Positions 1-10,733 of a DNA stretch of 62,245 bases are shown here, one piece after another (position 1 is the first letter of the stretch; the number at the start of each line of letters is the position of its first letter). A program made the position numbers and the translations under genes. The notes below the pieces were generated by a model. That model was not told where the DNA came from, ran no database searches, and saw only the letters and a program-made list of their open reading frames with translations. This stretch comes from Gnetum montanum (taxonomy: Eukaryota > Streptophyta > Gnetopsida > Gnetales > Gnetaceae). The stretch is from contig MNCI01005225.1 of the NCBI GenBank assembly GCA_015680685.1, forward strand, positions 166,321 through 228,565, given 5' to 3'.

Positions 1-197
1 GAACTACATGAGTTCCACATTTTTGTAGTTATAGTATTTTTTCTCTGTGTTGTGTCTTCCCACACTGCAGCATTAGTCCATTTCTTTTTCCAGTTAATAA
101 TCCCATACCTATCCAATGTGTAATCACTGAAGCTTGTTCTCCTTGTAACTCAAGGATGAGTTTTTATTCAGTCGTGGGGGTATGATGAGACGCGATT

Positions 198-337
198 CGC
201 ATAGGCCACGATATTGTGTATGCGATATCACGTTCGCCACGATATTGCATCCCCCGCAATATCACATACGCGATATCGCATCTTCCCCTACGATATCACG
301 TATGCGATATCGCAGTCCGCCGCCATATCTATAAATA
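198..337 (+). promoter_or_regulatory. LTR promoter: GATATC/GTAC palindrome cluster plus TATA box
   Basis: At least four imperfect palindromes are built from two GATATC half-sites around a GTAYGC centre; the clearest is at 291-313. They are CpG-rich in otherwise CpG-poor DNA and stop 14-17 bases before TATAAATA (330-337). Placement just upstream of the TATA box fits an enhancer or repressor-binding array in U3. What binds it is unknown. Confidence 0.7.
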
Positions 338-738
338 AGACGTGGCTCTCCCTTGTTCGGGATCCCAGTTTTAGAGTAGCGAAGCTCTAGCAATTTGATC
401 CCTCTAGAGTTAGATTTTTTCCCGTGTCTGCCTGCAGTGTGGTGAATGTAATTGTACGGTGTCTTTATTTGAGTGTGCCGTACTTGGACATGCACATGAT
501 CGGCAATAAAGATCGAGATTACTTCATCATTGCAGCATTCACTTAGTTTATTTAATTGTTATTTAGTTAATGTTATTTATTGCTTTCATAGCACAATGTG
601 AGTACAACTTGATTACGAGCATCTACGGATGTGTACGGCTAGTCAAGGAATCGGTTACTCATCGTGATTAGTCTCTCACCTTTAAACTCCTAGAAGCGGA
701 ACGAGTACGACTTGGTTACGAGCATTTAAGTGTGACTG

Positions 739-865
739 CTTGGTAGCCCAGTGGTGTATCCAGGATCTACGCTTGGTAACCAAGTGGCGTATTTGGGATC
801 TGCGCTTGGTAATCCTAGTGGCGTACCTCGGAGCTATAATTGGTAGTCCTAGTGGTAGTCGTGCA
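739..865 (+). repeat. 33-bp LTR minisatellite, about 4 copies
   Basis: Units starting CTTGGTA at 739, 772, 805 and about 838 repeat with a 33-bp period and the internal motif AGTGG-GTAT. The same array occurs at 15590-15715, and degenerate forms in the LTRs at 27140 and 29077. The short LTR at 7823 has lost most of it and has a single N there. Confidence 0.85.
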
Positions 866-1201
866 TGAAGTCCAAGATGTGTACGGTTGATCAAGGAATC
901 AGTTTCTCGTCGCACTTAGGCTAGATTAGATTTTCTTACCCTTTTCCTCTTAGCTTAGCTTAGTTAATATTATTTTCCACTGCCTTTAGGAGTAGCATTA
1001 GAATTAGAACACATCATACACCTCATCTAGACTAAACCATACGTGACATATGCAAAACTAGTCTAGGTGGGAAGACAGCGAACTGCGACCTAAGGCTAAC
1101 TATCTAGGTGCCACAACTAGTCTATCTATGGAGTTCGACCGGATCGCACGTGCAACGCTCGTTTTGTATGGTTGAGTGTAGGGGTACCTCGCCACTCATC
1201 A

Positions 1202-1699
1202 CAAGGCATCAACTTTAAAAAAATGAAGCTATTTCAAGCAAGTCAAAGTATCAAAGATTTTCTAGATCCTCTAGACTCAAATAAGCAATTTCATAAAGAC
1301 ATCACTATTAAATTGCTCAAGAGGCTTTTTAAAGACAATATAAACTCTTATATGGTAACCAAAATAGAAGTTTAGAATTGCACTAACATAGAGCTATAAG
1401 AGCACCTCGAAATTAGAGTTTCTCTTATAGCTCTTATATGTTAAACGTTCTCAGCTGTAACTGTTTCGCATAATGTGGTTGTGGTTCTTCATACAACCTG
1501 ATAAATAGATACATTCAAGGCTAGGGTGTTCCTTGGGCACTGAACGTGATAAAATTTGCCTTGGAAGATGGTAATCCTTTGGTGGACATATGGAAATCAG
1601 GGATCACCACTACTGTCAACTCTCGTAAGCTGCTAATTGTGTAAGATAGGTCTTGGAAATTTGGGCAATGGCCCTGAAGCATTTCTAGTTAGGCAGGTA
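1202..1699. other. No recognisable gene; small inverted repeat
   Basis: AT-rich sequence flanking the left LTR. A short frame at 1172-1375 starts inside the LTR and has no recognisable similarity. An inverted repeat (arms 1385-1402 and 1422-1442, loop about 19 nt, one 3-base insertion in the right arm) is the only structure seen. Confidence 0.5.
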
Positions 1700-1832
1700 G
1701 CACTTGCGGAAACGTATTCTGAATGCAGCTATATTTCGTATGCAAAGATGCTATTTTGGAGAATGCAGAATAAGATTTGGTTCTATGGACCATGATGATT
1801 ACTGGGTATGCCCAAAACGGACACATTTATTA
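1700..1832 (+). pseudogene. PPR-repeat protein gene fragment
   Basis: Frame 1747-1830 reads, after one stop (TAG/TAA type), DLVLWTMMITGYAQNG, which matches the centre of a plant pentatricopeptide repeat (the W-(T/N)-x-MI-x-GYAQNG signature of plant-combinatorial PPR proteins, which act in organelle RNA editing and processing). Only about one repeat survives and the reading frame is closed. It ends in an A-rich run at 1832-1844. It sits beside a receptor-kinase fragment on the other strand, so it may be a captured or broken gene piece. Confidence 0.55.
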
Positions 1833-1889
1833 AAAAAAAAAAAGGGTTTTATTGCAACGCAGAGAGGCTGTTGGGTTATTTAGGCAAAC

Positions 1890-2335
1890 ATTGCATTTTC
1901 CTATCGTCTCATAAGGTGGGCTAGGCAAAAATTAGAGAGCTTCACCCTCATGTCTTCATCCAGCAAGACATTAAGTAGTTTGAAATTACAGTGAATTTTT
2001 GCAATGATGATGAAGATAGCTAAGCACCATAGCCAACTCTCTCAACATAAGTAGCCTCATTTGCAAACATAATGATGATTTGAAGAGTCCTTTATCTTGA
2101 GCATGAAGATGGAAATGAAGGGAACCTTTACTCATATATGACATGATGATAGCTCTGAAATCTCCCCAATACATCACAATTAAAATCTTGATAAGATTCC
2201 TATGGTGCAGCTTTCCCAATATCTAACACTCATTTCAGTTATGTTTTCATTTAATTGCAAAAGTACTTTAATGGTTGCTCTCTGACCTAGCTTAATGGTC
2301 CGTAATAAACCTTATCATACCTTCCTACTGCATAC
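1890..2335 (-). pseudogene. Receptor-like kinase (LRR-RLK type) kinase-domain fragment
   Basis: On the minus strand, in order: a P-loop-like segment (about 2298-2330, VGRYDKVYYG), the ATP-lysine strand (TIKVLL), subdomains IV-VI (2219-1986, GKLHHRNLIKIL, YMSKGSL, YLHHHCKNSL), then in a shifted frame the catalytic loop and activation segment (about 1990-1900, IHCNFKLLNVLLDEDM, LSNFCLAHLM). This is the order of a plant LRR receptor kinase domain. Two key residues are lost: the catalytic HCD is HCN and DFG is NFC. With at least two frameshifts it is non-functional. Subdomains after the activation loop and the extracellular repeats are absent. Confidence 0.78.
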
Positions 2336-2339
2336 TCTA

Positions 2340-4547
2340 CATTTTACAAGTAAGTCAATTCTCTTCAATTTTTGTTAAAATCTATAGCTCCTCTTATAAT
2401 GTCACAATCCCATAAAGCCTACTCCATTAAATGACCAAAATGTGTCAATAATATAATTGGTAGAGAAGTTATCTATTGTAATCTCTAAGCTAGAATATGT
2501 TAAGAAGGGCAAAGATCTAGATTATTGTTACTTGTTGTAGCTAAATTTCCAAGAATTAATTGCTGAAATCAATTACAAGGAGACTAGAGTTGAGATTGAA
2601 GAAGTAAAGAATAATCAAGTCATTTTTTTAGATGGAATAAAGAGCCTACGAATTAGTTGAGATAGCTAGGAAAAAAGGAGAAATATTGCCTCAATATAAA
2701 AAGGATTTTTTGAATAACATGATGATGGAAATTGCAAGGATAATGGTAAAGGCTAGTAGAATAAGTTGGAGCTAGATCAGACTTGTTCAAACATAGGTGC
2801 TACATTAATTAAGCTAACTCTATTTGAGATTCCTACTCTATTTAGCAAGACTTTTGTGAGATCTAACTTCAAGAAGTTTGCTAGCATATAGCTCAAAATT
2901 GAAGAATGACATTTTCTATAAAACTCTCATGTTTACTCTCTTGGCTATGTAGAATTTAAAGTAAAATAAGTATGAAGTTGTTGATGTTAATCTTAATATT
3001 GAGGAAAAACTAAGAGCGGAAGCCAATAGTTATAAAACAAAACAATACTTTCTTTACAATACTTTCTTTGTAGCATTATACTATTAATATAGATGTTTCC
3101 ATAATTAGCTCATTGAAAGCAACATAAGCTATTTCAAGGTATCTATACCTTGGTGAAACTAGAGAACAACAACCACCTACAACAAGTTATCTAGATTGTT
3201 CCTAGAGTGGGATTGTGATTTTGCTCTAATAGTATCATTATCTTCATTGGAATCTAAGAATTCATATATTGGAGAACTCTTATGAAGACTTTACTTCAAA
3301 TAAATGAATGCTAAGACATTATAGAGCATTGATATCAAGAATTTCCTAATCAAGATACACTTAATAGAGAGAAAAAAAGAAAGTTCTAAGAAGATAGAAT
3401 AAAGGATGCCTTAGCAAAAATGATCATTTGCACTTTAGTTTTAGATTGAATTCACCCAAAAATCATTGACAACATAAATACAAAGGAACCTCCATCAAAA
3501 ATATTCAAATCATGCAATTAAGGTATGGATAATAATTTGAAGATTTTCCTCTTAGTATAGTTAGAGAATATTAAAAAGTTTTTTGTTAGAATGTATATAT
3601 GCATAAGAAACCTAGATGAATATCAATGTCAATATAGTAAAGACAAAAGTTGAACAAAGTCATTCAAGTTTTGTATAATAATGGAAGATTCAAGTATGTT
3701 ATGATGAATATTGTTCAAAATTGAAATTTAGATAATATTACAATTGATGAATTAATATTTTAATTTAGAATTCTAGAAGATATAAACAAGCATGATAATC
3801 AAAGATAATATTATTAAGGGTATGCATATTACTATTCTAAAGATTAATTGAGTATTTAGGGCTCCATGTACTAGAGGTAAGAAACCTCACCATGTGATTG
3901 TTAGATTTCATGATGTAGAAGATAAAGAGTTTATTTAAAGGAATTAGAGTCACTTGAATTAGAGTGATCATGAGAAAAAAAATTTGATAAATGAACATAT
4001 GACATATAAGAAAGTTGTAGAAAGAGGTAAACAATGGAAAAAAGTTAAAGTTGGACATGAAAAGAATTTTGTTACATATATAAATGCTAGTAATGTGACA
4101 ATTATTTTATATAAGAAGCATTAAATTTTTTTTAAAAAAACATAGAGGCTCTTTATGTTGTCAATTTATTAGTATTGATCGCGACATTAGAAAAAATTTG
4201 TAGTATTGCTTTCCTTGATTATTTTAATATTTTTGATTTGTTAGAAATGTAAGAAGATGAGGGCTTCAAAGATTTTATTATTCTAGGTTTTATTTAATTT
4301 TTTGTAAAGAATATTAGAGAATATAGAAGAGAAAGATCATGTACAGGAATTATTTGCTTATTTAGAAATTCTTTGAAGTAGTTTATGTAGTTACATCAAA
4401 TAAATGAGCATAAGTAATATATTCAAATAAAAATCCATCACATGCATGATTGCACTTTTCTTGCTTTTTTTTTTCAACCCCTAGAAAAGCTACAGTCTAC
4501 AATAATGTAGATTTATTTAAAGATTATTGTAACCTCTTGTTTCTAGA
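2340..4547. other. AT-rich decayed DNA with weak retroelement traces
   Basis: No intact frame. A short plus-strand stretch near 2643-2770 reads RAYELVEIARKKGEIL, and 3150-3200 (…QQPPTTSYL) resembles 28745-28790, so both loci may hold copies of one old unclassified element. Around 3870-4120 a plus-strand frame contains RAPCTRGKKPHHVIVRF, which loosely recalls the RNA-binding ORF1 of LINE elements. None of this is strong enough for a gene call. Confidence 0.35.
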
Positions 4548-5046
4548 TGTCATGGCAAATGTCAAATATATGTTACATTCAACTTTATGCATAAAGAAAA
4601 TAACAAGGAAAATATAGAAGAAAAATGAAAAGAATACTTTATTAATATGGAATAATGTATCCGCGTCATGCTTTGAGGATTTCTTAGGATCATCTTCCTT
4701 CAACATCTATCCCTTAGAGGCAATCCAACATTGCCACCATAGTTAGACCTATAACTGGTCAAAAGAGAATGATTAGTCACCTTCATGTCCCACTTTACTA
4801 GGTACCTGTTACTTACCTTTACCAACTCCACATCTTCATCCTAATATGACCTTTAATGGCTACATATAAATACCCTAAATAAAACCTCCAAAGATCACCT
4901 CAAGAGACATGCCCATTATTATAATATTTCCTTTCGAGTCTTAACTACAACTTTTTCTTTTAGGTTTTATTATAATAATTACAACACTCATTATGAAGAG
5001 ATACCATCTTTGTTACACAACGACATCATTTGGGCATGGGAACATG
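4548..5046 (+). repeat. Dispersed repeat R1, copy 1 (LTR-like, TATA-bearing)
   Basis: About 500 bp align by eye along their whole length with 18395-18897, in direct orientation. Both contain the block 'gcataaagaaaataacaagg' near the start, a TATAAATACC-type box (about 4867; 18712) and the 'cattatgaagaga-accat' block near the end. A promoter-like box in a short repeat suggests a solo LTR, but I cannot see TG/CA termini or a TSD. Confidence 0.65.
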
Positions 5047-5519
5047 ATAATATGCCCCCATTAGGTTTTGTTCATTCTCGAATGATTCCATGCTAATGAT
5101 TGTTTTCTAGCTTTAGTGTTCCTTCCATGCTCCAATGTTTTAATACTTTGATTTCTCATTTTGACTTGAGGTTGATTATCCTAATATTTTCCTAGTTATT
5201 CTACAAAAAAAATATAAGTGAGAAGAATACATGAGAATTAAATCTTATTTTATCAATAGTTACCTCATTCTCTTTGGTAATGGGAAGAGATAAATTAAAT
5301 GTCTTCCAACCACTAATCACCAATCCTAACTAGGATTACACATAGTGAAACTCATATATGGTTACCCAAATGAAGGTAAGACAAATCCCTTTTCCCAACT
5401 AACATTATCCTAGATAATTTACTTATCTAAAAAATATAAATTAAATAATGAATAAAATAGAAAGGTTATGAATAAAAGTAAGGTTAAGTATCTCCTTGAC
5501 CTTTAACAATCTTAGAAAT

Positions 5520-5809
5520 TAAGGGATGTAATTGTAGTTCTACCCTACGGAGTATATGATTAGATGATCTTGTTTGGGATGGTAGGACTTGACTATGCTT
5601 TTCAACTTCTTTATTAGAAATTAACTCTAACAACATAGTAACTTGGAATAATTAGGCATTATATCAAATATAGTTTAAGGTCTTGATGAAGAATGATGTT
5701 GGGAACATCTTCAATAGTCATGATAGTGTAGTTGATGAATTGTGATTTTTAATGAGTACTATCCATCAACATCATTTGTTCTTGAATTCTAGGATTTAAC
5801 TTATCTACT
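5520..5809 (-). pseudogene. CCR4-like nuclease pseudogene, C-terminal part
   Basis: Minus-strand frame reads TLNYI*YNA, VTMLLELIS, then LPSQTRSSNHI. This is the order of the last motifs of CCR4/Nocturnin/Angel-type exonuclease-endonuclease-phosphatase proteins (TLDYIFY, the hydrophobic helix, LPS-x-x-SSDHI). The final D of the SDH motif, a catalytic residue in the family, is N here. The N-terminal part lies at 6729-7640 on the same strand and a solo LTR separates the two. Confidence 0.68.
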
Positions 5810-6728
5810 TAATGAGTGGCGAGGTACCCCTACACTCAACCATATGAAATGAGCGTAGCACGTGCGATCCAGTCGAACTCCACAGACTCAGTGCCTACAC
5901 GCCCCATGGAACACTTGGGGTTAATCATTCGTTGTCTTCCTAGACCTACTTGTGCTTGTCACGGTGTATGGTTAAGTAAGTCCGAGGTATATGATTTTTA
6001 TGGTCTTTTATGTTTTTCTCCTATGCTATCGAGGTGAAGGGTTGAGAAACTAACTAACTCTAACTAATGACTAAGTCTAAATTACCTAGCGTCAACATCC
6101 ATTCCCACTTACCGTACACACCCTGAACCAATGCAATTGTGGCTACCAAACGCTAATTGTTGCTGGGATCACCATGCGTAGCATACGTGCTTGAAGTGGT
6201 CGTACTGAGGCACTTAACTAGGAGGAAAGGGTTGAGAGAATCTAATCTAGCCTAAGTGCGATGAGTGGTCGATTCCTTGACTAACCGTACACTTCCTTGT
6301 GCATGACTACCACTGGGATTACCAAGCACAGATCCTGAATATGCCACTGGGTTACCAAGTAGTCACACTAGATGCTTGTAATCAAGTTGTACTCATTCTG
6401 CATTCTAGGATTTTAAGGGTGAGAGAGAAAGCAATAAATAAAGCCCTATTTCATGCACTGCAAGGTTTATCTAACAAGTTCATCTTTATTGTCGTACACA
6501 ACTTGTGTTCAGGTACAATGTTGCTCGAATAAAGATCCATTCGCTTTAGGACTCCTACTATGGCACATGGAAAATATTCTATCTCTGGAGTGATCAAACT
6601 GCCAGAGTTTCCCTACCTCTAGCCCAGGATGGGGAAACAAGGGAGAGCCGCCTCTTATTTATAGATATGGCAACGGACTGTGATATCGTGTACGCGATAT
6701 CACGGCTCATGCGAATCGCATCTCATCA
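5810..6728 (-). mobile_element. Solo LTR of the Athila-like family, reverse orientation
   Basis: Reverse complement of the LTR at 183: it starts TAATGAGTGGCGAGGTAC (one change from TGATGAG) and ends GCGAATCGCATCTCATCA. The minus-strand TATA box is 6656-6663 and palindromes lie at about 6680-6712. No internal element sequence is attached on either side. Flanks are CTACT (5805-5809) and GTACT (6729-6733), a 5-bp TSD with one difference. It interrupts a CCR4-like pseudogene, whose two halves read on continuously across it. Confidence 0.88.
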
Positions 6729-7640
6729 GTACTGAAGATTCAAAGTGGAATATGCATTGACCAATGGAATTGCATGTTGAATTGATGAAAACATCATCTT
6801 CCAAGGGTTCCTTTACATTTCCATATTTTAAGAATTGATGAAAACTACTTCCAAATTTTATATTAAAGTCTCCATAGAGGATGAATGGTATTGGATTAGG
6901 ATTAGTATCAATTAAGACTAATTTGTTCTTTAAGCTTTTCTCTATTTGCTTGATTATGTAGATTACTTGACAAATTTTAAGATTTGGACATGTTAATTTG
7001 ACAATTAAATATGTGTTGACTACACATATATATCTTCTTGATGACTAGATTTTAAATACTAATGCTAAGGTTATGTGGTTTCTTCAAAATCTTGATCATT
7101 CTTTCTTTTCCATGATTTGGAGTTATAAAATTTTAAAAATCATATCTTCTAATTTTCATCTAAATCTTTGTACAAATTATAACTTTGGTTCTTTATAAAA
7201 AGATTATGCAACCATCCATGTTGTAGTTGGTACAATAGGCTAATTTGTATGACTCAAAAGAAGAACTTCCACAAGATTCTTTTTGCTTGTAAACACCTTC
7301 ATATCCTAACTTTTTCAAATTGGATTCAAATTTATATATGAATTAACATTTCAAGACTTCTTATAAGGATAAGAAATTAGCATTGAAATCTTGTAATTTT
7401 GCCAAGATGCATGGGTATTGGTACTTGTACTAGTGCAAGGTCCAAGGTAGGCATAGTAGATGTTGTCTTTCCTTGGCTAGAGATCTTGCAAGAACATTGT
7501 ATGTTGCAACCTTCATTTTTTTTCTTGTATTCTCTTCTAGATTATTTCTTCTCATAGGTATCATATGCTTTATTAGAACAAGATGATGATTCTTCATGAT
7601 GTTTGATGTCTACTACAAATGTATGGATGCATGTTGAATT
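6729..7640 (-). pseudogene. CCR4-like EEP-family nuclease pseudogene, N-terminal and core part
   Basis: Minus-strand order: VATYNVLARSLA (about 7515-7480), a PPW-like segment (LPWTL), EV, KLGYEGVYKQKE (about 7280), DGCIIF, VNTYLIVKLTCPNLKICQV (near 7030-6970), then PFILYGDFN (GDFN at 6862-6873), KFGSSFHQFL and GNVKEPLED. This is the motif order of CCR4-type deadenylases and relatives (SYN-LA, EV, Y-G-Y-K, DGC, NTH, GDFN-PGS), cytoplasmic enzymes that shorten mRNA poly(A) tails. NTH is NTY here, and stops and frameshifts are present. Motif spacing leaves no room for large introns, which suggests a processed copy. Which subgroup it comes from is not clear. Confidence 0.72.
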
Positions 7641-7822
7641 GGCATACATTTGAATTGGTATATATCTTTATGATCATTCTTGTTCACCAACTGATCAATT
7701 TATTGGATCAGTAATAATTAACTACATTACCTAGACTCTTATTGACCTTTCTACCTCCCTTAGGACACTAAATCTAGCAATGTAACTAATAACATACTAG
7801 GGGTTACTAACCTATGACTATA

Positions 7823-8476
7823 TGATGAGACGCGATTCGCATAGGCCACGATATCGTGTCTTCCCTATGATATCGCGTACACGATATCACAGTTTGCCGC
7901 CATATCTATAAATAAGACATGGCTCTTCCTTTTTTGATAATAAGGAGTTAGAAGTAGCGACGCTCTGGCAGTTTGATCCCTCCAAAGTTAGATTTTTTCC
8001 CGTGTCTGCCCGCAGTGTGGTGAATGTAATTATATGGTGTCTTTATTCGAGTGTGCTGTACTTGGACACGCACATGATTGGCAATAAAGATCGAGATTAC
8101 TTCATCATTGCAGCATTTACTTTGTCATTTATTTGTTTATTTATTTATTTAATGTTATTTACTATTTTCTCTCTCTCACCCTTAAACTCCTAGAACGCAG
8201 AACAAGTACGACTTGATTACGAGCATTTAAGTGTGACTACTTGGTAACCTAGTGGCGTATNTCAGGAGTAGCATAGATTAGGAACACATCATACACCTCA
8301 TCAGAACTAAACCATACATGAAAAATGCAATATTAGTCTAGGTGGGAAGACAACGAACTGCAACCTAAGGCTAATTATCTAGGTGCCACAACTAGTCCAT
8401 CTGCGGAGTTTGACCAAATCACGCGTGCGACGCTTGTTTTATATGGTTGAGTGTAGGGGTACCTTGCCACTCATCA
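7823..8476 (+). repeat. 5' LTR of element A (internally deleted)
   Basis: Starts TGATGAGACGCG and ends ACTCATCA; TATAAATA at 7907-7914 and AATAAA near 8085. It is 654 bp against 941 bp for its partner at 15111: the 33-bp minisatellite and its downstream part are missing around a lone N at 8261, where one unit runs straight into AGGAGTAGCATAG. That could be a real deletion or an assembly collapse at a tandem array. One palindrome group is also shorter than in the partner. Confidence 0.88.
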
Positions 8477-8477
8477 T

Positions 8478-8495
8478 TGACATCATTTTTGGGGA
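8478..8495 (+). promoter_or_regulatory. Primer-binding site, tRNA-Asp type (decayed)
   Basis: One base after the LTR, TGACATCATTTTTGGGGA matches the complement of the 3' end of plant tRNA-Asp (TGGCGCCGTTGCCGGGGA) at 11 of 18 positions. Six of the seven mismatches are G-to-A or C-to-T transitions. A tRNA-Asp primer is typical of the Athila and Tat groups. The site in element D (29933) supports the same reading independently. Confidence 0.7.
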
Positions 8496-8607
8496 TGGTG
8501 CTAGTTATCTAGATTAGTTATATCATACAAGGTTGCTGTAAAGAACTTAACGATATATCTCTTAAAAAGAAGTAATTATAAAAAGTCACATAAATTCACA
8601 CACAACA

Positions 8608-10476
8608 ATGCCTCTCCTACAGGATGATAATAATGCCACACTTAGTGAGGAATTTCATTGGAGAACCAATGAGCTATATGACGATGAAGATTGGAGTATA
8701 CAACCTGAAGTGGGAGTTTACTATAAAAATGAACAAAAAAAACATCATCCCAACACACGAAAGCATAACTTACTCTATGACAATGAACCCCCACTGGCCA
8801 CTACAAGCCTAACGCAAATACAAGAGGCTATTCGAATCTCACGTAGGCATCGTAAAGAGAGCTGACTACCCAGGCTCGATTTAAACAACTTTCCTAAATT
8901 TTCAGGAGGCTATGACTTAGATTCGCATCAACATTTACAAGCCTTCTACGATGCCTGCACATGAAATAATATTGATAACAGTTGGCAAAAACTAAAGCTC
9001 TTTCCCATGAAACTCATTGACCAAGCAAAAGTATGGTATAGATTGTTAAAACCAAATTCAATATGACACTGGTCAACAATGGTAGAGGTCTTTAACGAAA
9101 AATATCAAACCTACGCAAGAGTGTTAGCCTTGAGGAAACAAATCCAAGAGTGGAAACAAGAAAAACATGAACCCTTGGACATGGCCTTAGAAAGATATTA
9201 TTCACTGTTAAACAACTGTCCAGGCCATGGGTTTTCCGAGGAAAGGCTAATGTACCATATCATTGATGGGCTACGTAATGAAACAAGAGAGACCTTAGGA
9301 ACGTATGCCCGAGGTCAACTATACAANAAGGTCCATGATCATAACAAGGAGAGATCAAAAAATCTCAAGGTGGAAACATCATCTTTGCCAATACAACAAT
9401 TATTAGAAGAAGTAGAGGCAAAGATCAATAGGATGTTGGACTGGATATATCACAAGTGTGGAGAATGTGTCAACACCATTGGAGATAGAGTTTTGACAAC
9501 CCAAGAAGCAGGACAAAACATTAGACATTCAGAAAAGAAGAATAAAGGGAATAAGTGCGCAACTGCCAATCATACATATGAATGCAACATATGCCTGTAC
9601 AATCACCCCATGGGCCAATGCCCAATATTGTTACATCTACATGAGCATTGGGGAAACTTGTTACATCTAGAGATCGTACAGAGATACTGTGTTCGGTCAC
9701 AGTGGCAACAATCCCAGTTGTGGGGGAATCCACCCTTAGACTGAAGGCACCCTTCATATTATCTGAATCCAAATGCTTATCACGTTCAACATCCTGTTTC
9801 TTCAACTGGGCCAACATACCCTATCTCACCACAATACCATTCTCCACAATACTATCAGCCCATACCTCCAACACAACTACCACCTTGTGCACCTTATATC
9901 CCTCCTAACTTTCAACATTCTCATCCTTTCCCTCCTTCCACAATGCCACCAACTGTTCCCAAGGTGTTTGTGCCACAACAACAACCCACGAACAACACTT
10001 GTGCTAATACTCTCAACAGCAGTGAGAAACCTCAGCAACATCAAAGACATCCTTTCTTTAAACACAGTCGTAAGAAAGGACAACACAATTTCGAGGCCAT
10101 TGCACCTTCCAACCCAACACAAGTTCAATCCTGTGGTGCACCCTTACCTTCAAACCCAACGCCTCATGTAACTTCATTAGGGCCACCAACTAACGCTCCA
10201 ACAACTATGTGGCCCAATGAACACAACCATGGGAGGCATCACCCTAATCCTTGCATACCATCTAACGGTCACGAACATCATAGTGGGCCAACTCGTTATC
10301 CAAGAACTACATAGTATGAAGTGCCCCACTATGCTTATTATGAAGTATGTGAAATCCAAAGGGATAAGTATGGACCAATTCCAATACTTCCAACATGCAA
10401 GGATCCTTATTTTTCATTTATTAATCCTTGCCATAATCAATCGATTAGTTATGGGGGATATCCCCCATTTCAATAA
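8608..10476 (+). pseudogene. gag: gag of element A
   Basis: One reading frame runs from the ATG (MPLLQDDNNATLSEE) to a stop at 10474, about 620 codons, with no frameshift but in-frame stops at 8863, 8962, 9064, 9742 and 10312. Domains in order: acidic N-terminus; capsid-like retrotransposon gag domain (about 8890-9310; WYRLLK, FNEKYQTYARV, ERYYSLLNNCPGHGFSEE); a basic linker; one zinc-knuckle-like CNICLYNHPMGQC (about 9581-9620); then a long Pro/Gln/Tyr-rich tail. The first four stops are TGA, at least two at sites that could come from CGA. Gag packages the RNA. The homologous region in element D is at 31060-31620. Confidence 0.85.
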
Positions 10477-10733
10477 CAAGCAGGATTAATAAATATTTTT
10501 CATTTTCTTTGATTTTTCAACTTTTTTGTTTTCCAATTTTTCATTTTTCAACTTTTTTTTATCTTTTGTGTGTGTTTGTGTGTTTATCTTTTTCCATTTT
10601 TGTAAGTAATCTCTTCTACGAATAAAACACTCATGTGGATTGTTGGTTAAGGTGTGTTCTATGTTATTAAGTCATGAGTGGTCAATTATTTGGAACAGTG
10701 AGCCCATTAGACCCACTCATCCACTCTATAAAT
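10477..10733 (+). other. U-rich post-gag region of element A
   Basis: Long T tracts interrupted by C and A, followed by a block around 10660-10715 ('aagtcatgag', 'aacagtgagcc') that is also seen at about 22604-22650 in element C. In C and D the matching U-rich stretch lies after the pol position, so its place directly after gag here marks the pol deletion. Confidence 0.6.

Larger units (their letters stand above)
1..1201 (+). mobile_element. 3' end of an Athila-like Ty3/Gypsy element (edge-truncated)
   Basis: The first 11 bases hold the last codons and TGA of the env-position ORF, recognised because the same ending occurs at 14924-14935 and 26943-26954 in two other copies. A 3' untranslated stretch follows with the shared 'aatcccataccta' block, then a purine tract (171-182, GTCGTGGGGGTA) that primes plus-strand synthesis, then a complete LTR. 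The 5' part of the element lies outside the window, so its target duplication cannot be checked; the base run after it is CAAGG. Confidence 0.85.
183..1201 (+). repeat. 3' LTR of the left-edge Athila-like element
   Basis: The 1019-bp LTR begins TGATGAG and ends CTCATCA, a perfect 7-bp terminal inverted repeat. U3 carries a cluster of GATATC-based palindromes (198-316), then TATAAATA at 330-337. Downstream are an AATAAA polyadenylation-like signal near 505, a 33-bp minisatellite (739-865) and a conserved right end (GTACCTCGCCACTCATCA). The same architecture recurs at 5810 (reverse), 7823 and 15111, and in diverged form at 27140, 29077 and 38381. Confidence 0.9.

Noticed and set aside
6729-7300. 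LINE endonuclease as the source of the GDFN motif on the minus strand
   Set aside because: The surrounding motifs (GYEGVYKQK, DGC, KLCQ-like, GSS-H-FL, and the LPS--SSNHI end) follow CCR4-type nucleases, and no RT follows.
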